Counted from the first letter of the stretch, positions 32,871 through 43,404 are shown. The stretch: DNA of 64,000 bases from Haemophilus parainfluenzae ATCC 33392 (GCF_031191205.1 NZ_CP133470.1:255501-319500); one strand, 5' to 3'. A program made the numbers and translations. The notes: generated by a model not told the origin, from the sequence alone.

Positions 32871-33557
32871 TTAATGGGGCGCTTTACCAAAAGCTTGACG
32901 ATGTAAAATTGTGGTGAATTCATCAATGAAGTTACCATAATTTTGTTCAATCGCATTTACACGTAAGCTTAAACGGTTATATGCCATTACAGCGGGAATC
33001 GCCGCAAACAAACCGATTGCTGTTGCGATCAAGGCTTCTGCGATACCTGGAGCAACCATTTGTAATGTAGCTTGTTTTGCACCACTTAATGCCATAAATG
33101 CGTGCATGATCCCCCAAACGGTACCAAATAAACCGATATATGGACTTACAGAAGCAACTGTTGCTAAGAAAGGTACACGGCTTTCAAGCGCTTCTACTTC
33201 ACGATTCATCGCAAGGTTCATTGCACGAGTCGTACCTTTGATGATCGCTTCTGGAGCATCTGCATTCACTTGTTTTAAGCGAGAGAATTCTTTAAAGCCG
33301 ACAAAGAAAATTTGTTCGCTACCCGTTAATACTTCACGACGATTAGATAAACCATCATAAAGTTTGTTTAAATCTTCACCAGACCAGAAACGATCTTCAA
33401 AAGTGTTCGCTTCTTTTAACGCGCTCGTCAAAATACGGCTACGTTGAATTATGATTGCCCAAGAAATAATTGAGAACGAAATTAAGATCACAATTACAAG
33501 TTGAACAACGATACTCGCTTTTAGAAAAAGATCTAAAAAGTTCAATTCTGCAGTCAT
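32871..33557 (-). CDS. tolQ: Tol-Pal system protein TolQ
   Basis: MotA/ExbB-family proton-channel protein of the Tol system. It has 228 residues with three membrane helices: about 15-38 ([18 protein letters not shown]), then a large cytoplasmic loop, then [21 protein letters not shown] and [22 protein letters not shown]. The latter two hold the conserved channel residues. Between ybgC and tolR. Confidence 0.97.
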   Translation of the reverse strand: MTAELNFLDLFLKASIVVQLVIVILISFSIISWAIIIQRSRILTSALKEANTFEDRFWSGEDLNKLYDGLSNRREVLTGSEQIFFVGFKEFSRLKQVNADAPEAIIKGTTRAMNLAMNREVEALESRVPFLATVASVSPYIGLFGTVWGIMHAFMALSGAKQATLQMVAPGIAEALIATAIGLFAAIPAVMAYNRLSLRVNAIEQNYGNFIDEFTTILHRQAFGKAPH

Positions 33558-33577
33558 TGCATACTCCGAAAAGTTAT

Positions 33578-34006
33578 TTACTTTAAAAATGCCGCTTTTA
33601 ATTCCTCAGGAATTGCGACAGGTTTCATTTTGCCTAGATCAACACAGGCTACCTTAACAGTAGCCTTCGATAACACCACTGTCTCACGAACTAACCGCTG
33701 TTCAAAGAGAATTGTTGCTCCTTTCACTGCTGTTATTTCAGTTTCGACAATAAGATAATCATCCAATTTTGCCGGAATACAATAGTCAATAGACATGGTT
33801 TTGACCACAAAAGCTAACTGTTGTTCCTGCAATAATGATTGTTGGGAAAAATTAAGCGTTCTTAAATATTCAGTTCGCGCACGCTCAAAGAAATGTAAAT
33901 AACGTGCGTGATACACTACTCCGCCGGCATCAGTGTCCTCATAATAGACACGAACCGGAAAGGTAAAACATTGGTTATTCAAAATAATGCTCAAATTATC
34001 AGCCAT
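33578..34006 (-). CDS. ybgC: Acyl-CoA thioesterase YbgC
   Basis: Hot-dog-fold thioesterase at the head of the tol-pal operon. It has 142 residues. The active-site motif [24 protein letters not shown] in pattern (about 20-43) includes the catalytic Asp of TDAGG. The natural substrates are short-chain acyl-CoAs in H. influenzae and acyl-carrier intermediates elsewhere. Confidence 0.95.
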   Translation of the reverse strand: MADNLSIILNNQCFTFPVRVYYEDTDAGGVVYHARYLHFFERARTEYLRTLNFSQQSLLQEQQLAFVVKTMSIDYCIPAKLDDYLIVETEITAVKGATILFEQRLVRETVVLSKATVKVACVDLGKMKPVAIPEELKAAFLK

Positions 34007-34077
34007 AACAAGCCGCCTATTTTAGAACCTGTTCATTAGATGTGCAAGCTCCAAATAACAATATTTATCTAGAGTTT

Positions 34078-34368
34078 CTATAGTAACCAATGCTGAACAA
34101 TGGCAATTATTGTGGTGAAATAACCAATAAATGGCAAGAAAACAAGCTGCCATATTGCTCGGCGAATTTCAAATCCGATACCGTGAATCCACAAATTAAT
34201 CAATCCCCAAAAAATCGCAAGAATCCAAGCGGGATGTGCAGTACGAAGTGCGGTCGAAAATTGATTTAAATTTAAAAAGAAAGCCGCGGTCAGAAATAAC
34301 GCCAAAATAAACGAAAGGGTTCGCAAGGAACCCTTATTACTTAATTGATAGAGCGAATTAATCATCAT
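34078..34368 (-). CDS. ybgE: Cyd operon protein YbgE
   Basis: A 96-residue membrane protein with three hydrophobic helices (LSFILALFLTAAFFLNL; ILAIFWGLINLWIHGIGF; LVFLPFIGYFTTIIAIV). The WxHGIGFE segment is typical of YbgE. Its start overlaps the cydX stop (TAATG). Its role in cytochrome bd biogenesis is not established. Confidence 0.88.
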   Translation of the reverse strand: MMINSLYQLSNKGSLRTLSFILALFLTAAFFLNLNQFSTALRTAHPAWILAIFWGLINLWIHGIGFEIRRAIWQLVFLPFIGYFTTIIAIVQHWLL

Positions 34369-34466
34369 TACTCGTCAAATTTACCTGACTTTTCTTTACC
34401 AATGGTTAATTTAGCACTCACCATAATTGCAGCCAACACACCCACTACCCAAATTATATATAACAT
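34368..34466 (-). CDS. cydX: Cytochrome bd oxidase small subunit CydX
   Basis: A 32-residue single-helix subunit (MLYIIWVVGVLAAIMVSAKL, then a charged tail ending KFDE) that stabilises the haem centres of cytochrome bd. AAGGAG lies upstream of the ATG. It sits 11 bp after cydB and overlaps ybgE by one base. The gene is short enough to be missed by gene finders. Confidence 0.93.
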   Translation of the reverse strand: MLYIIWVVGVLAAIMVSAKLTIGKEKSGKFDE

Positions 34467-34477
34467 ATTGTTTCTCC

Positions 34478-35617
34478 TTAGTATAATGAGTTTTTGTTGT
34501 CTTCAACAAAGCTTTCATCCAAGCGACCAAACATTTTGTAGTATGACCAAATGGTGTAAAGCAATGAGATGGAAACAAATACTAATGCCAAGTAGAACAT
34601 TAAAGTTAATGTTAATTCACTTGACGTTGCATCCCACATTAACAAGCTTTGTTCTGGATGAGTACTTGAAGGCATTACAAATGGGAACATTGATACTGCC
34701 GCAGTAATAATCACACCAGCCATTGTTAATACAGAGAAGAAGAACGCAAAACCACAACGATTTGCTTTAGATGCAACGACATTTAGTAATGCCCCCACCA
34801 CAGCTAATACTGGCAATGCCCATAAAGCTGGATTTTCATTGAAGTTCTTGAACCATGCACCTACTTCAACTGCCACTTCTTTACCTGAAGCTGGTGCTGA
34901 TGCTGCAAAGTGATCGATAGTGCTAGTTACAACATAACCTTCTTTGAAAGAAAGCCACACACCGGCAAGTATAAAAGTAATTAATGTTACTAATGCACCA
35001 ATTTGTGTAATCGCTCTTGCACGATCACGCAATGCTGCAGTGGTTTTCATTTGTAACCAGTTTGCACCGTGAGTCACTAACATTGCAAGGCTTAACACAC
35101 CGCAAAGTAATGCAAATGGGTTTAATAATGCAAAGAAAGAACCGGTGTAAGTTGCTTGTGAAAGCTCATTTAATTCGAATGGCACACCTTGTAATAAATT
35201 ACCAAATGCCACACCGAATACTAATGCAGGTACAAAACCACCCGCAAATAAGCCCCAATCCCACATCGCACGCCATGTTGGATTATCAATTTTCGCACGA
35301 TATTCAAAACCAATTGGACGGAAGAATAACGCAGCTAACACAAGGAATAAGGCAATATAGAAGCCTGAAAACGCTACAGAATAAACAATCGGCCATGCCG
35401 CGAAGATTGCACCACCAGCAGTTAATAACCAAACTTGGTTACCATCCCAGTGTGGAGCAATAGAGTTAATCATAATACGTCTTTCTACTTCTTTCTTACC
35501 TGCTACGGGTAAAAGTGCGGTCACGCCCATATCGAATCCATCTGTTACAGAGAAACCGATAAGTAATACGATAACTAGCACCCACCAAATAATACGTAGA
35601 ATTTCATAATCAAGCAT
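34478..35617 (-). CDS. cydB: Cytochrome bd ubiquinol oxidase subunit II
   Basis: Membrane subunit of cytochrome bd that partners CydA. It has 379 residues, the E. coli length. The N-terminus LRIIWWVLVIVLLIGFSVTDGFDMGVTALLP in pattern includes the conserved DGFDMG. SIAPHWDGNQVWLLTAGG and GFEYRAK are family segments. The start lies 14 bp after cydA. Confidence 0.97.
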   Translation of the reverse strand: MLDYEILRIIWWVLVIVLLIGFSVTDGFDMGVTALLPVAGKKEVERRIMINSIAPHWDGNQVWLLTAGGAIFAAWPIVYSVAFSGFYIALFLVLAALFFRPIGFEYRAKIDNPTWRAMWDWGLFAGGFVPALVFGVAFGNLLQGVPFELNELSQATYTGSFFALLNPFALLCGVLSLAMLVTHGANWLQMKTTAALRDRARAITQIGALVTLITFILAGVWLSFKEGYVVTSTIDHFAASAPASGKEVAVEVGAWFKNFNENPALWALPVLAVVGALLNVVASKANRCGFAFFFSVLTMAGVIITAAVSMFPFVMPSSTHPEQSLLMWDATSSELTLTLMFYLALVFVSISLLYTIWSYYKMFGRLDESFVEDNKNSLY

Positions 35618-35631
35618 AATTCATCTCCTGC

Positions 35632-37197
35632 TTATTTAGATGATTGCTCAAAATAGTATTTGCCGGTTTTCAATGCACTTGGACCTAAACGTGCATATTT
35701 AAACATCAAATACATTTCCGCAATGATGAAGAAGAAGTAAAGTACACAAATTAAACCGATAGAGAACCATAAGTCACCTACACTCAAGTTAGAGGCAGAT
35801 ACACCTACCGGTAATACTTCATAAATCGCCCACGGTTGACGACCAAATTCAGCTAAGAACCAACCAAATTCAATCGCTAAGATTGGCAATGGGATCCCCC
35901 AAAGCAATGCTTTAAGCAATAAGCGAGAAGATGTGACTTTATTACGTAAATTCTGAACAAATGCGCCAAAGGTTAATAAAATAATTAAACCACCTGCCGC
36001 TAACATACCACGGAACGCCCAGAAGTTAGGACCTACGTTTGGAATTGTATCACGAGCCGCTTGTTTAATTTGTTCATCTGTTGCATCAACAACTTTATCT
36101 GTGTAACGTTTTAATAATAAACCAAAACCTAAATCGCCTTTTACTTCATCAAATTTTGCTTTAGTTTCTGGATTTACGTGACCTGCTGATTTTTTCTCTG
36201 CTTTTAATTGAGTGAATAAATCATAAGCAACCATACCATTACGAACACGACCTTCATTTTTCGCTTGAATCTCTTTCAAACCAACGATTTCAGTGTCTAA
36301 AGAACGCGTTGCAATTAAACCACCTAAATATGGGATTTCAACCGCAAAATCATTTTTCATTTCTGCCGTATTTGGAATCGCAACTGGGTGGAATGGCGCT
36401 GGCGCAGGATGAGTTTCGAACTCCGCTTCCATTGCAGCTAATTTCACAGGTTGTGCTTTACCGATGTCGTAACCTGATTCATCACCCATAATTAATACCG
36501 CTGATGCAGCGATAAAGCCAAAGGTTGCAGCAACAGAGAATGAACGTTTAGCAAAACCAATATCACGGCCTTTTAATAAATAGAATGCACTAATACCTAA
36601 TACAAACATTGCACCGGTTGAATAACCTGCTGTTAATGTATGTAAGAATTTACTTTGAGCAACTGGGTTTAACCAAAGATCTAAGAAGCTGGTCATTTCC
36701 ATACGAACGGTTTCAAAGTTAAATTCTGCCGCTACCGGATGTTGCATCCAACCGTTTGCCACTAAAATCCACATTGCTGAAAGGTTTGAACCAAAGGCTA
36801 CGCAGTAAGTTGCGAGTAAGTGTTTACCTTTAGTTAAACGATCCCAACCGAAGAAGAATAGACCCACGAAAGTGGATTCTAAGAAGAATGCAAGTAATGC
36901 TTCGATCGCTAATGGTGCACCGAAAATATCACCTACATAGTGAGAATAATAAGACCAGTTTGTCCCGAATTGGAACTCCATAATAATACCGGTCGTCACC
37001 CCTAGAGCAAAGTTAATACCAAATAACTTACCCCAGAATTTAGTCATATCTTTATATACTTCTTTGCCCGTTTTAACATAAATAGTTTCCATGATCACAA
37101 GAACGAAAGATAAACCTAATGTTAATGGCACAAAAATGAAGTGATATAACGCAGTTAATGCAAACTGCAAGCGTGAGAGATCAACAACGTCTAACAT
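35632..37197 (-). CDS. cydA: Cytochrome bd ubiquinol oxidase subunit I
   Basis: Haem-bearing subunit of the high-affinity quinol oxidase used at low oxygen. It has 521 residues. The haem-ligand His is in [17 protein letters not shown] (about 19). The quinol-site Q-loop follows the central helices, and [19 protein letters not shown] carries the GRQPW signature. First gene of cydABX-ybgE. Confidence 0.97.
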   Translation of the reverse strand: MLDVVDLSRLQFALTALYHFIFVPLTLGLSFVLVIMETIYVKTGKEVYKDMTKFWGKLFGINFALGVTTGIIMEFQFGTNWSYYSHYVGDIFGAPLAIEALLAFFLESTFVGLFFFGWDRLTKGKHLLATYCVAFGSNLSAMWILVANGWMQHPVAAEFNFETVRMEMTSFLDLWLNPVAQSKFLHTLTAGYSTGAMFVLGISAFYLLKGRDIGFAKRSFSVAATFGFIAASAVLIMGDESGYDIGKAQPVKLAAMEAEFETHPAPAPFHPVAIPNTAEMKNDFAVEIPYLGGLIATRSLDTEIVGLKEIQAKNEGRVRNGMVAYDLFTQLKAEKKSAGHVNPETKAKFDEVKGDLGFGLLLKRYTDKVVDATDEQIKQAARDTIPNVGPNFWAFRGMLAAGGLIILLTFGAFVQNLRNKVTSSRLLLKALLWGIPLPILAIEFGWFLAEFGRQPWAIYEVLPVGVSASNLSVGDLWFSIGLICVLYFFFIIAEMYLMFKYARLGPSALKTGKYYFEQSSK

Positions 37198-37652
37198 CTC
37201 AACTCCTTGTATAAATCTACAAGATTTTCACTTTATGATTACCAAGGATAATCCCAAATAACCACCCCAAACTACTCAACACAAATTGTTAAGAGACATT
37301 GAATTATTTACGTAATAATTGCCTTTTCTATTCTCAAAACAGAATACAGTAACCGATTACAATATAAACATTCAAAATTTCGCTCTATTCTACTACTATT
37401 TATGAGGATAAAAAATAAAAAACAGTTATATCGATCATATTTTTTTGATATAAATTACAAAATCACAATTTTGTATAGTAATAGTAAAATTGATATAGAT
37501 CAGATTTTGTGTTTTTACAAAAAATAGAAAAATTTATCTATCACAAGGAAACTTTATTGAAAAGGAATGGACAAAATAACCGCTAGACAGCGCGACAAGA
37601 TTTTGCTATTTTTTAGCCTAATAATATTTGGAAAGATTTGTAGGGATTAATA
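37198..37652. other. Long AT-rich intergenic region upstream of cydA
   Basis: A 455-bp gap between cydA and a divergent small exported gene. It contains long A/T tracts and one FNR-like box (37490-37503), but no ORF of note. Such a long leader fits the oxygen-regulated control expected for cydA; no ArcA site could be assigned with confidence. Confidence 0.6.
37490..37503. promoter_or_regulatory. FNR-like box
   Basis: TTGAT-atag-ATCAG differs from the FNR palindrome TTGAT-N4-ATCAA at the last base only. It lies 150 bp upstream of the small exported gene and 293 bp upstream of cydA, so either could be the target. Confidence 0.4.
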
Positions 37653-37964
37653 ATGAAGAAAATTTATTTAATTTTGACCGCACTTTTCGGTTCTGTGGCA
37701 CTATCAGCTACTGCATCACCTCTTACAGAAAACAAAGCTGCGCTTCCACAACAATGTGCACAGCTATTTAAAGAAACAGAAAATTTAATTGCCCAAGCAG
37801 AAAAACAGCCTGGCACCCATACTCAAGTCGGTAAGATCAAAAGTAAACTTAATCAAAGCAAACAGCAAATTCTTGAAATGGAATTAGCCACTCAACAAAA
37901 AAGCTGTGATGTGGGTTTAGCAAGATTAAATAGCATGAAGAGCTATACTGAAGAAACTAACTAA
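37653..37964 (+). CDS. Small exported protein (DUF5339-like)
   Basis: A 103-residue protein with a signal peptide (MKKIYLILTALFGSVALSATA, cut near residue 21). The mature part is a short helical domain with two cysteines (QQCAQLF and KSCDVGL) that could form a disulphide. It resembles DUF5339 proteins of Pasteurellaceae; the function is unknown. It carries an uptake word near its 5' end and is followed by a strong bidirectional terminator. Confidence 0.7.
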   Translation: MKKIYLILTALFGSVALSATASPLTENKAALPQQCAQLFKETENLIAQAEKQPGTHTQVGKIKSKLNQSKQQILEMELATQQKSCDVGLARLNSMKSYTEETN

Positions 37965-37976
37965 TCAAGTTTTAAA

Positions 37977-38012
37977 AAGAAAGGACATATTGATATCAAT
38001 ATGTCCTTTTTT
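37977..38012. terminator. Bidirectional terminator
   Basis: aaaggacatattga / tcaatatgtccttt forms a perfect stem centred on gatatc, flanked by A- and T-runs. It ends both the small exported gene and ruvB. Confidence 0.92.
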
Positions 38013-38019
38013 CTATCTC

Positions 38020-39027
38020 TTATTCTGACGGCTTCTGAAGTCCGAAGTGTCGATAAGTTAACGAAGTCGCAATTCGACCTCGAGGGGTTCGCTGTAAAAA
38101 TCCCTGTTGAATCAAGTAAGGTTCTAATACATCTTCTATAGTGTCTCGTTCTTCACCTATTGCCGCCGCCAAGTTATCTAATCCAACTGGACCACCATCA
38201 AAACGCTCAATTACAGCGGTAAGCAATTTTCTATCTAAGTAATCAAAGCCCGCATCATCTACATCTAACATTGAAAGCGCTTGTTTCGCAATGTCTGCCG
38301 AAATAATGCCATCATTACGCACATCAGCAAAATCTCGAACGCGACGCAATAAACGGTTTGCAATACGAGGCGTACCACGTGAACGACGAGCGACTTCAAA
38401 AGCGGCTTTATCTTCTAATTCTAGATTTAAGCAAGAGGCACTTCTTGTCACAATAGACGTTAAATCTTCAACGGAATAAAATTCTAAACGTTGAACAATA
38501 CCGAAACGATCACGCAATGGCGAGGTTAACGAACCTGCTCGGGTTGTTGCGCCAATTAATGTGAAAGGGGGCAAATCCAATTTAATTGAACGAGCTGCTG
38601 GCCCTTCGCCAATCATAATATCCAGCTGATAATCTTCCATTGCAGGATAAAGCACTTCTTCAATCGCTGGAGAAAGGCGGTGAATTTCATCAATAAACAA
38701 CACATCATGGGGTTCAAGATTTGTCAGCATTGCCGCTAAATCGCCAGCTTTTTCAAGTACGGGCCCTGATGTGGTGCGGATATTTACACCCATTTCATTT
38801 GCCACAATATTAGCAAGCGTTGTTTTCCCTAATCCTGGAGGACCAAAGATCAAAAGATGATCTAAGGCATCTTGACGTAACTTTGCGGCCTTAATGAAAA
38901 TATCCATCTGCTCTCGCACTTGTGGCTGTCCCACATAGTCAGCTAAAAGCTTTGGACGAATCGCACGATCGATGACATCTTCATCCATCTTTACCTGACT
39001 GCTAATAATTCTATCTGCTTCGATCAT
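38020..39027 (-). CDS. ruvB: Holliday junction helicase subunit RuvB
   Basis: Hexameric AAA+ motor that drives branch migration with RuvA. It has 335 residues. Walker [10 protein letters not shown] is at about 62-70, Walker [10 protein letters not shown] follows, and sensor 1 is [18 protein letters not shown]. The C-terminal winged helix ends [15 protein letters not shown]. Last gene of ruvCAB. Confidence 0.98.
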   Translation of the reverse strand: MIEADRIISSQVKMDEDVIDRAIRPKLLADYVGQPQVREQMDIFIKAAKLRQDALDHLLIFGPPGLGKTTLANIVANEMGVNIRTTSGPVLEKAGDLAAMLTNLEPHDVLFIDEIHRLSPAIEEVLYPAMEDYQLDIMIGEGPAARSIKLDLPPFTLIGATTRAGSLTSPLRDRFGIVQRLEFYSVEDLTSIVTRSASCLNLELEDKAAFEVARRSRGTPRIANRLLRRVRDFADVRNDGIISADIAKQALSMLDVDDAGFDYLDRKLLTAVIERFDGGPVGLDNLAAAIGEERDTIEDVLEPYLIQQGFLQRTPRGRIATSLTYRHFGLQKPSE

Positions 39028-39040
39028 ATCTGTTTAATCT

Positions 39041-39652
39041 TTATAACGCGGTTTTTAAAGCTTCGCGAATTAATTGCTCGCTGGTTAAGTCTGCTTTAGC
39101 CACTTTTTTTACCATTTTTTCAGCATCAGTTGGTTTATAGCCTAATGCAACCAATGCAGCAACCGCTTCATCTGCTGAGCTTTCAGCTTGGCGTAATTCT
39201 GACGTTGAAGGAATATGCTTGCTCTCCACAAAGAAATCACTTTGACGAACATCCTTAAACTTCCCTTTTAACTCCACCAATAAACGTTCAGCCGTTTTCT
39301 TGCCCACACCAGGAATTTTCACTAATTTTGACAGTTCTTCTCGTTCAATCGCATAAGCAAACTGCTCTACTGACATTGCCGATAAAATCGCAAGTGCCAA
39401 TTTAGGGCCAACACCATTGGTTTTAATTAATTCACGAAATAAAGTGCGGTCAGTTTTTTGGGCAAATCCAAAAAGAAGATGAGCATCTTCACGCACAACA
39501 AGATGGGTAAATAAAGTAGTTTCTTGCCCGATTTCTGGTAAATCATAAAAACTGGTCATCGGTAACAATAATTCATAACCGACGCCTTGTACATCAAGCA
39601 AAATTTCAGGAGGTTGTTTTTCTAATAAGATGCCTGTTAAACGACCAATCAT
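39041..39652 (-). CDS. ruvA: Holliday junction helicase subunit RuvA
   Basis: Tetrameric protein that binds the four-way junction and loads RuvB. It has 203 residues: N-terminal OB domain ([20 protein letters not shown]), two helix-hairpin-helix motifs ([14 protein letters not shown] and [17 protein letters not shown]) and a C-terminal RuvB-binding domain. Confidence 0.98.
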   Translation of the reverse strand: MIGRLTGILLEKQPPEILLDVQGVGYELLLPMTSFYDLPEIGQETTLFTHLVVREDAHLLFGFAQKTDRTLFRELIKTNGVGPKLALAILSAMSVEQFAYAIEREELSKLVKIPGVGKKTAERLLVELKGKFKDVRQSDFFVESKHIPSTSELRQAESSADEAVAALVALGYKPTDAEKMVKKVAKADLTSEQLIREALKTAL

Positions 39653-39710
39653 AAGATTTCCATGTAAAAAAATTTTGCATAGAATAAAATAAAACTGGAT
39701 ATTAATCCAG

Positions 39711-40283
39711 TTAAATTTTTAATCTAAATCGACCTCGGCTGTACCTTGTTTTTAAAAGTGCGGTCATTTTTTCATGCATTTCTGTCGTTTTGACAGAGCC
39801 TACAATATGCAAAGAATGTTGAATGGTGTGGGCATGGGTAATCGCAATGGCTAAAGCATCTGCCGCATCTGCTTGTGGTTTATCTGAGAGTTTCAAAATT
39901 CGTGTCACCATATCTTGTACTTGAACTTTATCTGCCGAACCAATCCCAACGACAGTCTGTTTCACCAAACGAGCGGCATATTCAAATACAGGTAAATCGT
40001 GATTCACCGCTGCCACAATTGCCGTACCACGTGCTTGCCCCAGTTTTAAAGCGGAATCCGCATTTTTAGCCATAAACACTTGTTCAATGGCAAACATATC
40101 GGGCTGAAATTGTGTGATGATTTCTGTCACACCGGCATAAATTCGTTTTAAGCGTGTAGGTAAATCTTCTACCTGTGTGCGGATTGCTCCACTGCCGAGA
40201 TATTCTAAATGGCGACCATTTTGTCTAATCACACCATAGCCCGTTACACGAGAACCTGGGTCAATGCCTAAAATAATACTCAT
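39711..40283 (-). CDS. ruvC: Holliday junction resolvase RuvC
   Basis: Endonuclease that cuts Holliday junctions. It has 190 residues. The four acidic catalytic residues are visible: Asp7 in [13 protein letters not shown], Glu in FAIEQVFM, and two Asp in [15 protein letters not shown]. First gene of ruvCAB. Confidence 0.98.
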   Translation of the reverse strand: MSIILGIDPGSRVTGYGVIRQNGRHLEYLGSGAIRTQVEDLPTRLKRIYAGVTEIITQFQPDMFAIEQVFMAKNADSALKLGQARGTAIVAAVNHDLPVFEYAARLVKQTVVGIGSADKVQVQDMVTRILKLSDKPQADAADALAIAITHAHTIQHSLHIVGSVKTTEMHEKMTALLKTRYSRGRFRLKI

Positions 40284-40296
40284 AAACTCTCAAAAA

Positions 40297-40325
40297 TAAA
40301 CGGCCGGTCAATGCCGGCCGTTTTT
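40297..40325 (-). terminator. Terminator between the lipoprotein gene and ruvC
   Basis: aacggccgg / ccggccgtt forms a GC-rich 9-bp stem with a short loop and flanking A/T runs, downstream of the lipoprotein gene on the minus strand. It separates that gene from ruvCAB. Confidence 0.85.
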
Positions 40326-40333
40326 AGCGTTAA

Positions 40334-40768
40334 TTATTGGTTTGCTTTTGCAGTTGCTTTTGCATCTACATCACAGTTTTTCACAACAATTTTATCTGCT
40401 TTTTTGCCTTTGATTAAAAGATTTACTGGCGCAACAGAATCAAATTTATCTAAAGTTAAACCACTATCTACATTCCAAACATATTTGCCTGAAGTAAATG
40501 AAGTGAAGTCTTTTTGAGCTGCATCACGAGCGAAATCTTTCGCAACAACTTTGTTGCCTACCATTACCATTGCCGCTGTTGGCTCTTGGTTTTCAAATTG
40601 ATAAACTGCAGTTACAGTTTTCTTGTTACAAGTATAAACTACTGTTTTATCCGTTACAGTAGGTGCTGCAGCTTGCTCTGCTTTGTTTTCTACTTTTGGT
40701 GCTTCGCTTGCACAAGCTGATAAGACAACAAGAGCAGCCATTGCAGGTAATACTTTAGCTAATTTCAT
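40334..40768 (-). CDS. Lipoprotein resembling MliC-type lysozyme inhibitors
   Basis: A 144-residue lipoprotein: the lipobox LSAC places the lipidated Cys at residue 19, followed by an Ala/Glu-rich linker. The C-terminal domain (about 42-135) has the layout of the MliC beta-barrel: VVYTCNKKTVTAVYQF, then AAMVMVGNKVV, then GKYVWNVDSGLTL and a final VVKNC whose Cys could pair with the YTC Cys. The ASG-type inhibitor loop of MliC is replaced (FTSFTSGKYVW), so activity against lysozyme is not assured. Stands alone between yebC and ruvC. Family assignment is inference. Confidence 0.6.
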   Translation of the reverse strand: MKLAKVLPAMAALVVLSACASEAPKVENKAEQAAAPTVTDKTVVYTCNKKTVTAVYQFENQEPTAAMVMVGNKVVAKDFARDAAQKDFTSFTSGKYVWNVDSGLTLDKFDSVAPVNLLIKGKKADKIVVKNCDVDAKATAKANQ

Positions 40769-40785
40769 TCTAAATCTCCTTAAAA

Positions 40786-41526
40786 TTACAGCTGAGCTGC
40801 AACTTCATCACTAATTTCACCGTTATGATATACGTTTTGTACATCGTCACAGTCTTCTAACATGTCAATTAAACGCAACAATTTAGGCGCAGTTTCAAGA
40901 TCAAGATCAACGGTTGTTGATGGAATCATTGTCACTTCTGCGTTATCAATTTTAAATCCTGCTGCTTCGATAGCATCGCGCACAGAACCTAAATCTTCCC
41001 ACGCAGTATAGATTTCGAATGAACCATCATCTTGTGGTTGAACATCATCCGCACCGGCTTCAATTGCCGCTTCCATTAACGCATCTTCTTCACCTTCGCT
41101 AATTAAAATCAAGCCTTTTTTGCTGAATAAATAGCCCACAGAACCTTCAGTCCCTAAGTTACCACCACATTTAGTGAAACTTGGGCGAACCTGTGAGATG
41201 GTTCGGTTTGCGTTGTCACTTAGACACTCAACCATCACAGCAGTTCCACCCGGACCATAACCTTCGTAAATTCTTGTTTCCATATTGGTGTCATCACCAC
41301 CGCCCACACCGCGTTCAATCGCACGGTTAATGGTATCGCGAGTCATGTTGCTCGATAAGGCTTTATCTACTGCCGCACGTAAACGCGGGTTCGCACCAAC
41401 ATCACCACCACCAATTTTTGCAGCGGTTACCAATTCACGAATTAATTTTGTAAAAATTTTACCGCGTTGCGCATCTTGTGCGGCTTTACGGTGTTTAATA
41501 TTTGCCCACTTACTATGGCCTGCCAT
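40786..41526 (-). CDS. yebC: YebC/PmpR family protein
   Basis: A 246-residue DUF28 protein, cytosolic; the family includes transcription regulators and ribosome-associated factors that ease proline-rich translation. The N-terminus [18 protein letters not shown] is diagnostic, and [16 protein letters not shown] follows in the middle. Usually near ruvCAB, as here. Confidence 0.95.
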   Translation of the reverse strand: MAGHSKWANIKHRKAAQDAQRGKIFTKLIRELVTAAKIGGGDVGANPRLRAAVDKALSSNMTRDTINRAIERGVGGGDDTNMETRIYEGYGPGGTAVMVECLSDNANRTISQVRPSFTKCGGNLGTEGSVGYLFSKKGLILISEGEEDALMEAAIEAGADDVQPQDDGSFEIYTAWEDLGSVRDAIEAAGFKIDNAEVTMIPSTTVDLDLETAPKLLRLIDMLEDCDDVQNVYHNGEISDEVAAQL

Positions 41527-41575
41527 GTTGTTTTCCTTCTTATCTTAAAAACGTTTTTAAATTGAATCCTCTTTT

Positions 41576-42034
41576 CTATAGAGGAAAGCCGTTCATCAAA
41601 TATTTTTTGATGGCCTCGGCATTATTCGGCGATTTCGTCATTTGGATAGCATCTTCTGGTAAAACCCATTGATACGCCAAATGCTCACTTAATATCGGCT
41701 CAAACTCCTGCTCAACTGCCAATAAAAACCAATGTTCATGACAGTGAGTCACATTCGGTGCGTATTTATAGCGGAAATGCGGGAAAATTTCAAATTCTAT
41801 GCTCTCTTTGCAATCAAAAAGTGCGGTCGAATTTTCTTCTATTTTTAATCCTATTTCTTCCCAAACTTCTCGAATGGCTGTTTCTCTTGGTGTTTCATTG
41901 GTTTCCAATGTACCCGTAACAGATTGCCAAAAAGTGGAATCATCTTGACGTTGAAGCATAAGAACACTATGCGTGCTTTCTGCATAAATTACCACGAGAA
42001 CCGATTGATTATTTTTATATTTCAAGCTCGTCAT
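41576..42034 (-). CDS. nudB: Dihydroneopterin triphosphate diphosphatase
   Basis: Nudix hydrolase that removes pyrophosphate from dihydroneopterin triphosphate in folate synthesis. It has 152 residues. The Nudix box GTLETNETPRETAIREVWEEIGL fits GX5EX7REUXEEXGU (about 37-59). It precedes ruvCAB-yebC as in other Haemophilus; a weak tcctct/agagga hairpin lies in the nudB-yebC gap. Confidence 0.92.
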   Translation of the reverse strand: MTSLKYKNNQSVLVVIYAESTHSVLMLQRQDDSTFWQSVTGTLETNETPRETAIREVWEEIGLKIEENSTALFDCKESIEFEIFPHFRYKYAPNVTHCHEHWFLLAVEQEFEPILSEHLAYQWVLPEDAIQMTKSPNNAEAIKKYLMNGFPL

Positions 42035-42090
42035 CTACATAATTGAGAATGGGCAGCATCATACCTTTTCTACTAAAAACTTTCAAAAAA

Positions 42091-42122
42091 ATTACCGCAC
42101 TTTAAAACTAAAGTGCGGTAAT
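42091..42122 (-). terminator. Terminator made of inverted uptake words
   Basis: A perfect 14-bp stem attaccgcacttta / taaagtgcggtaat with loop aaac follows the Nramp-related gene on the minus strand. Both arms contain the uptake word. Confidence 0.87.
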
Positions 42123-42135
42123 TATCTCAATTATT

Positions 42136-43404
42136 TTAGTTTAACCAGCCAGCTTGTTGAGCGATAAATAATCCTGCAAAGGCTGTTAAGTAGAATAACC
42201 CAATAAGGGATAACCACAATAAGCCACCTTTTACACTGTGTTTCGCGTGCTTAGTCAAAGATAAATTCAACCAAGCAAAGATTGGTGCTGAAACAAATGA
42301 AGCAATCATCGCGAATTTTAACATTGGACCCACCGCGTTATTAAAGTAGAAAATAATCGCTAAACCAGATAACGCCGCAAAAATCATACCGATATTAAGA
42401 ATTCTCACTGAGCTTTCTTGTTTACCAAACAAGATACGTACTGCTTCAACATTAGTACGCGAATAACCATCAATTACCGTAATTGTTGTACCAAACATAC
42501 ACATAAATGCAATCACGGCAATTAATAAACGCGCCCATTCACCGATAGTACTTGCATACATATTGATAAGTTGCGCGATATATTTTCCGCCTACCATCTC
42601 TACGGTTTCTGGCGAACCATATTGCACCAATGCACCAAGCGCTAAGAATACGACAGCTAAAATTGCTGTACCGATATACCCCACATTGAAGTCAAATAAA
42701 CCGTCTTCATAAGATACTTTCGTTAGACGACGTTTTGCCACCACCCACATGGAGTTAATGGCAGAGATTTCAATTGGCGCAGGCATCCAGCCCATTAATG
42801 CAACTAAAAATGCTAACTTGCTTAATTCCCATGGAGAAGGCGCGACAAAATCAGGTGTAGCCACACCATTGATACCATTACGCATAAAAGCAATCACGAC
42901 AGCGCTCACGGTTGTCACCGTTAAAGCAATCATGATGATTTTCGATAAACTATCTAATAAACGGTATTTACCCAACAATAAAATACCAGTTGTCACAAGA
43001 ATCACTAATGAGCTTAACACGGGCATTGGGAGTGGAATTGGCGTAATAAAAGTTAAAATTGCGGCCGTTAATAATCCCACTGCAGCAGTATTAATTACTG
43101 TGGCAAAAACGTTTAAAGCAAGGAATAACCAAAGATAGAATTTTCCTTTTTGACGGTAACCTTCTAACAAGGTATTACCCGTATCTAGGGTATATTGAAC
43201 ACCGAAACGGAAGAAAGGATATTTAAATAAGTTAGCAAGAATAACAATGCTCACTAATTCCCAACCATAGATCGCACCCGCTTGGGTAGATGCAATAATA
43301 TGTGAACCGCCAACAGCTGCTGATGCCATCACGATTCCAGGACCTAAGGCAGAGAATTTACTCGCCCACGTTGATTTTTCTACTGGAGTTGAAACTTCAC
43401 TCAT
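42136..43404 (-). CDS. Nramp-related transporter without the metal-binding motif
   Basis: A 422-residue membrane protein with about 11 helices of the Nramp/COG1914 type. The N-terminal helix reads FSALGPGIVMASAAVGGSH: the Nramp DPGN metal motif is replaced by GGSH, and the helix-6 MPH motif is MPA (MGWMPAPIEISAIN). Known Nramp importers of Mn and Fe need these residues, so the substrate is probably different. The gene is monocistronic, with its own terminator. Confidence 0.8.
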   Translation of the reverse strand: MSEVSTPVEKSTWASKFSALGPGIVMASAAVGGSHIIASTQAGAIYGWELVSIVILANLFKYPFFRFGVQYTLDTGNTLLEGYRQKGKFYLWLFLALNVFATVINTAAVGLLTAAILTFITPIPLPMPVLSSLVILVTTGILLLGKYRLLDSLSKIIMIALTVTTVSAVVIAFMRNGINGVATPDFVAPSPWELSKLAFLVALMGWMPAPIEISAINSMWVVAKRRLTKVSYEDGLFDFNVGYIGTAILAVVFLALGALVQYGSPETVEMVGGKYIAQLINMYASTIGEWARLLIAVIAFMCMFGTTITVIDGYSRTNVEAVRILFGKQESSVRILNIGMIFAALSGLAIIFYFNNAVGPMLKFAMIASFVSAPIFAWLNLSLTKHAKHSVKGGLLWLSLIGLFYLTAFAGLFIAQQAGWLN

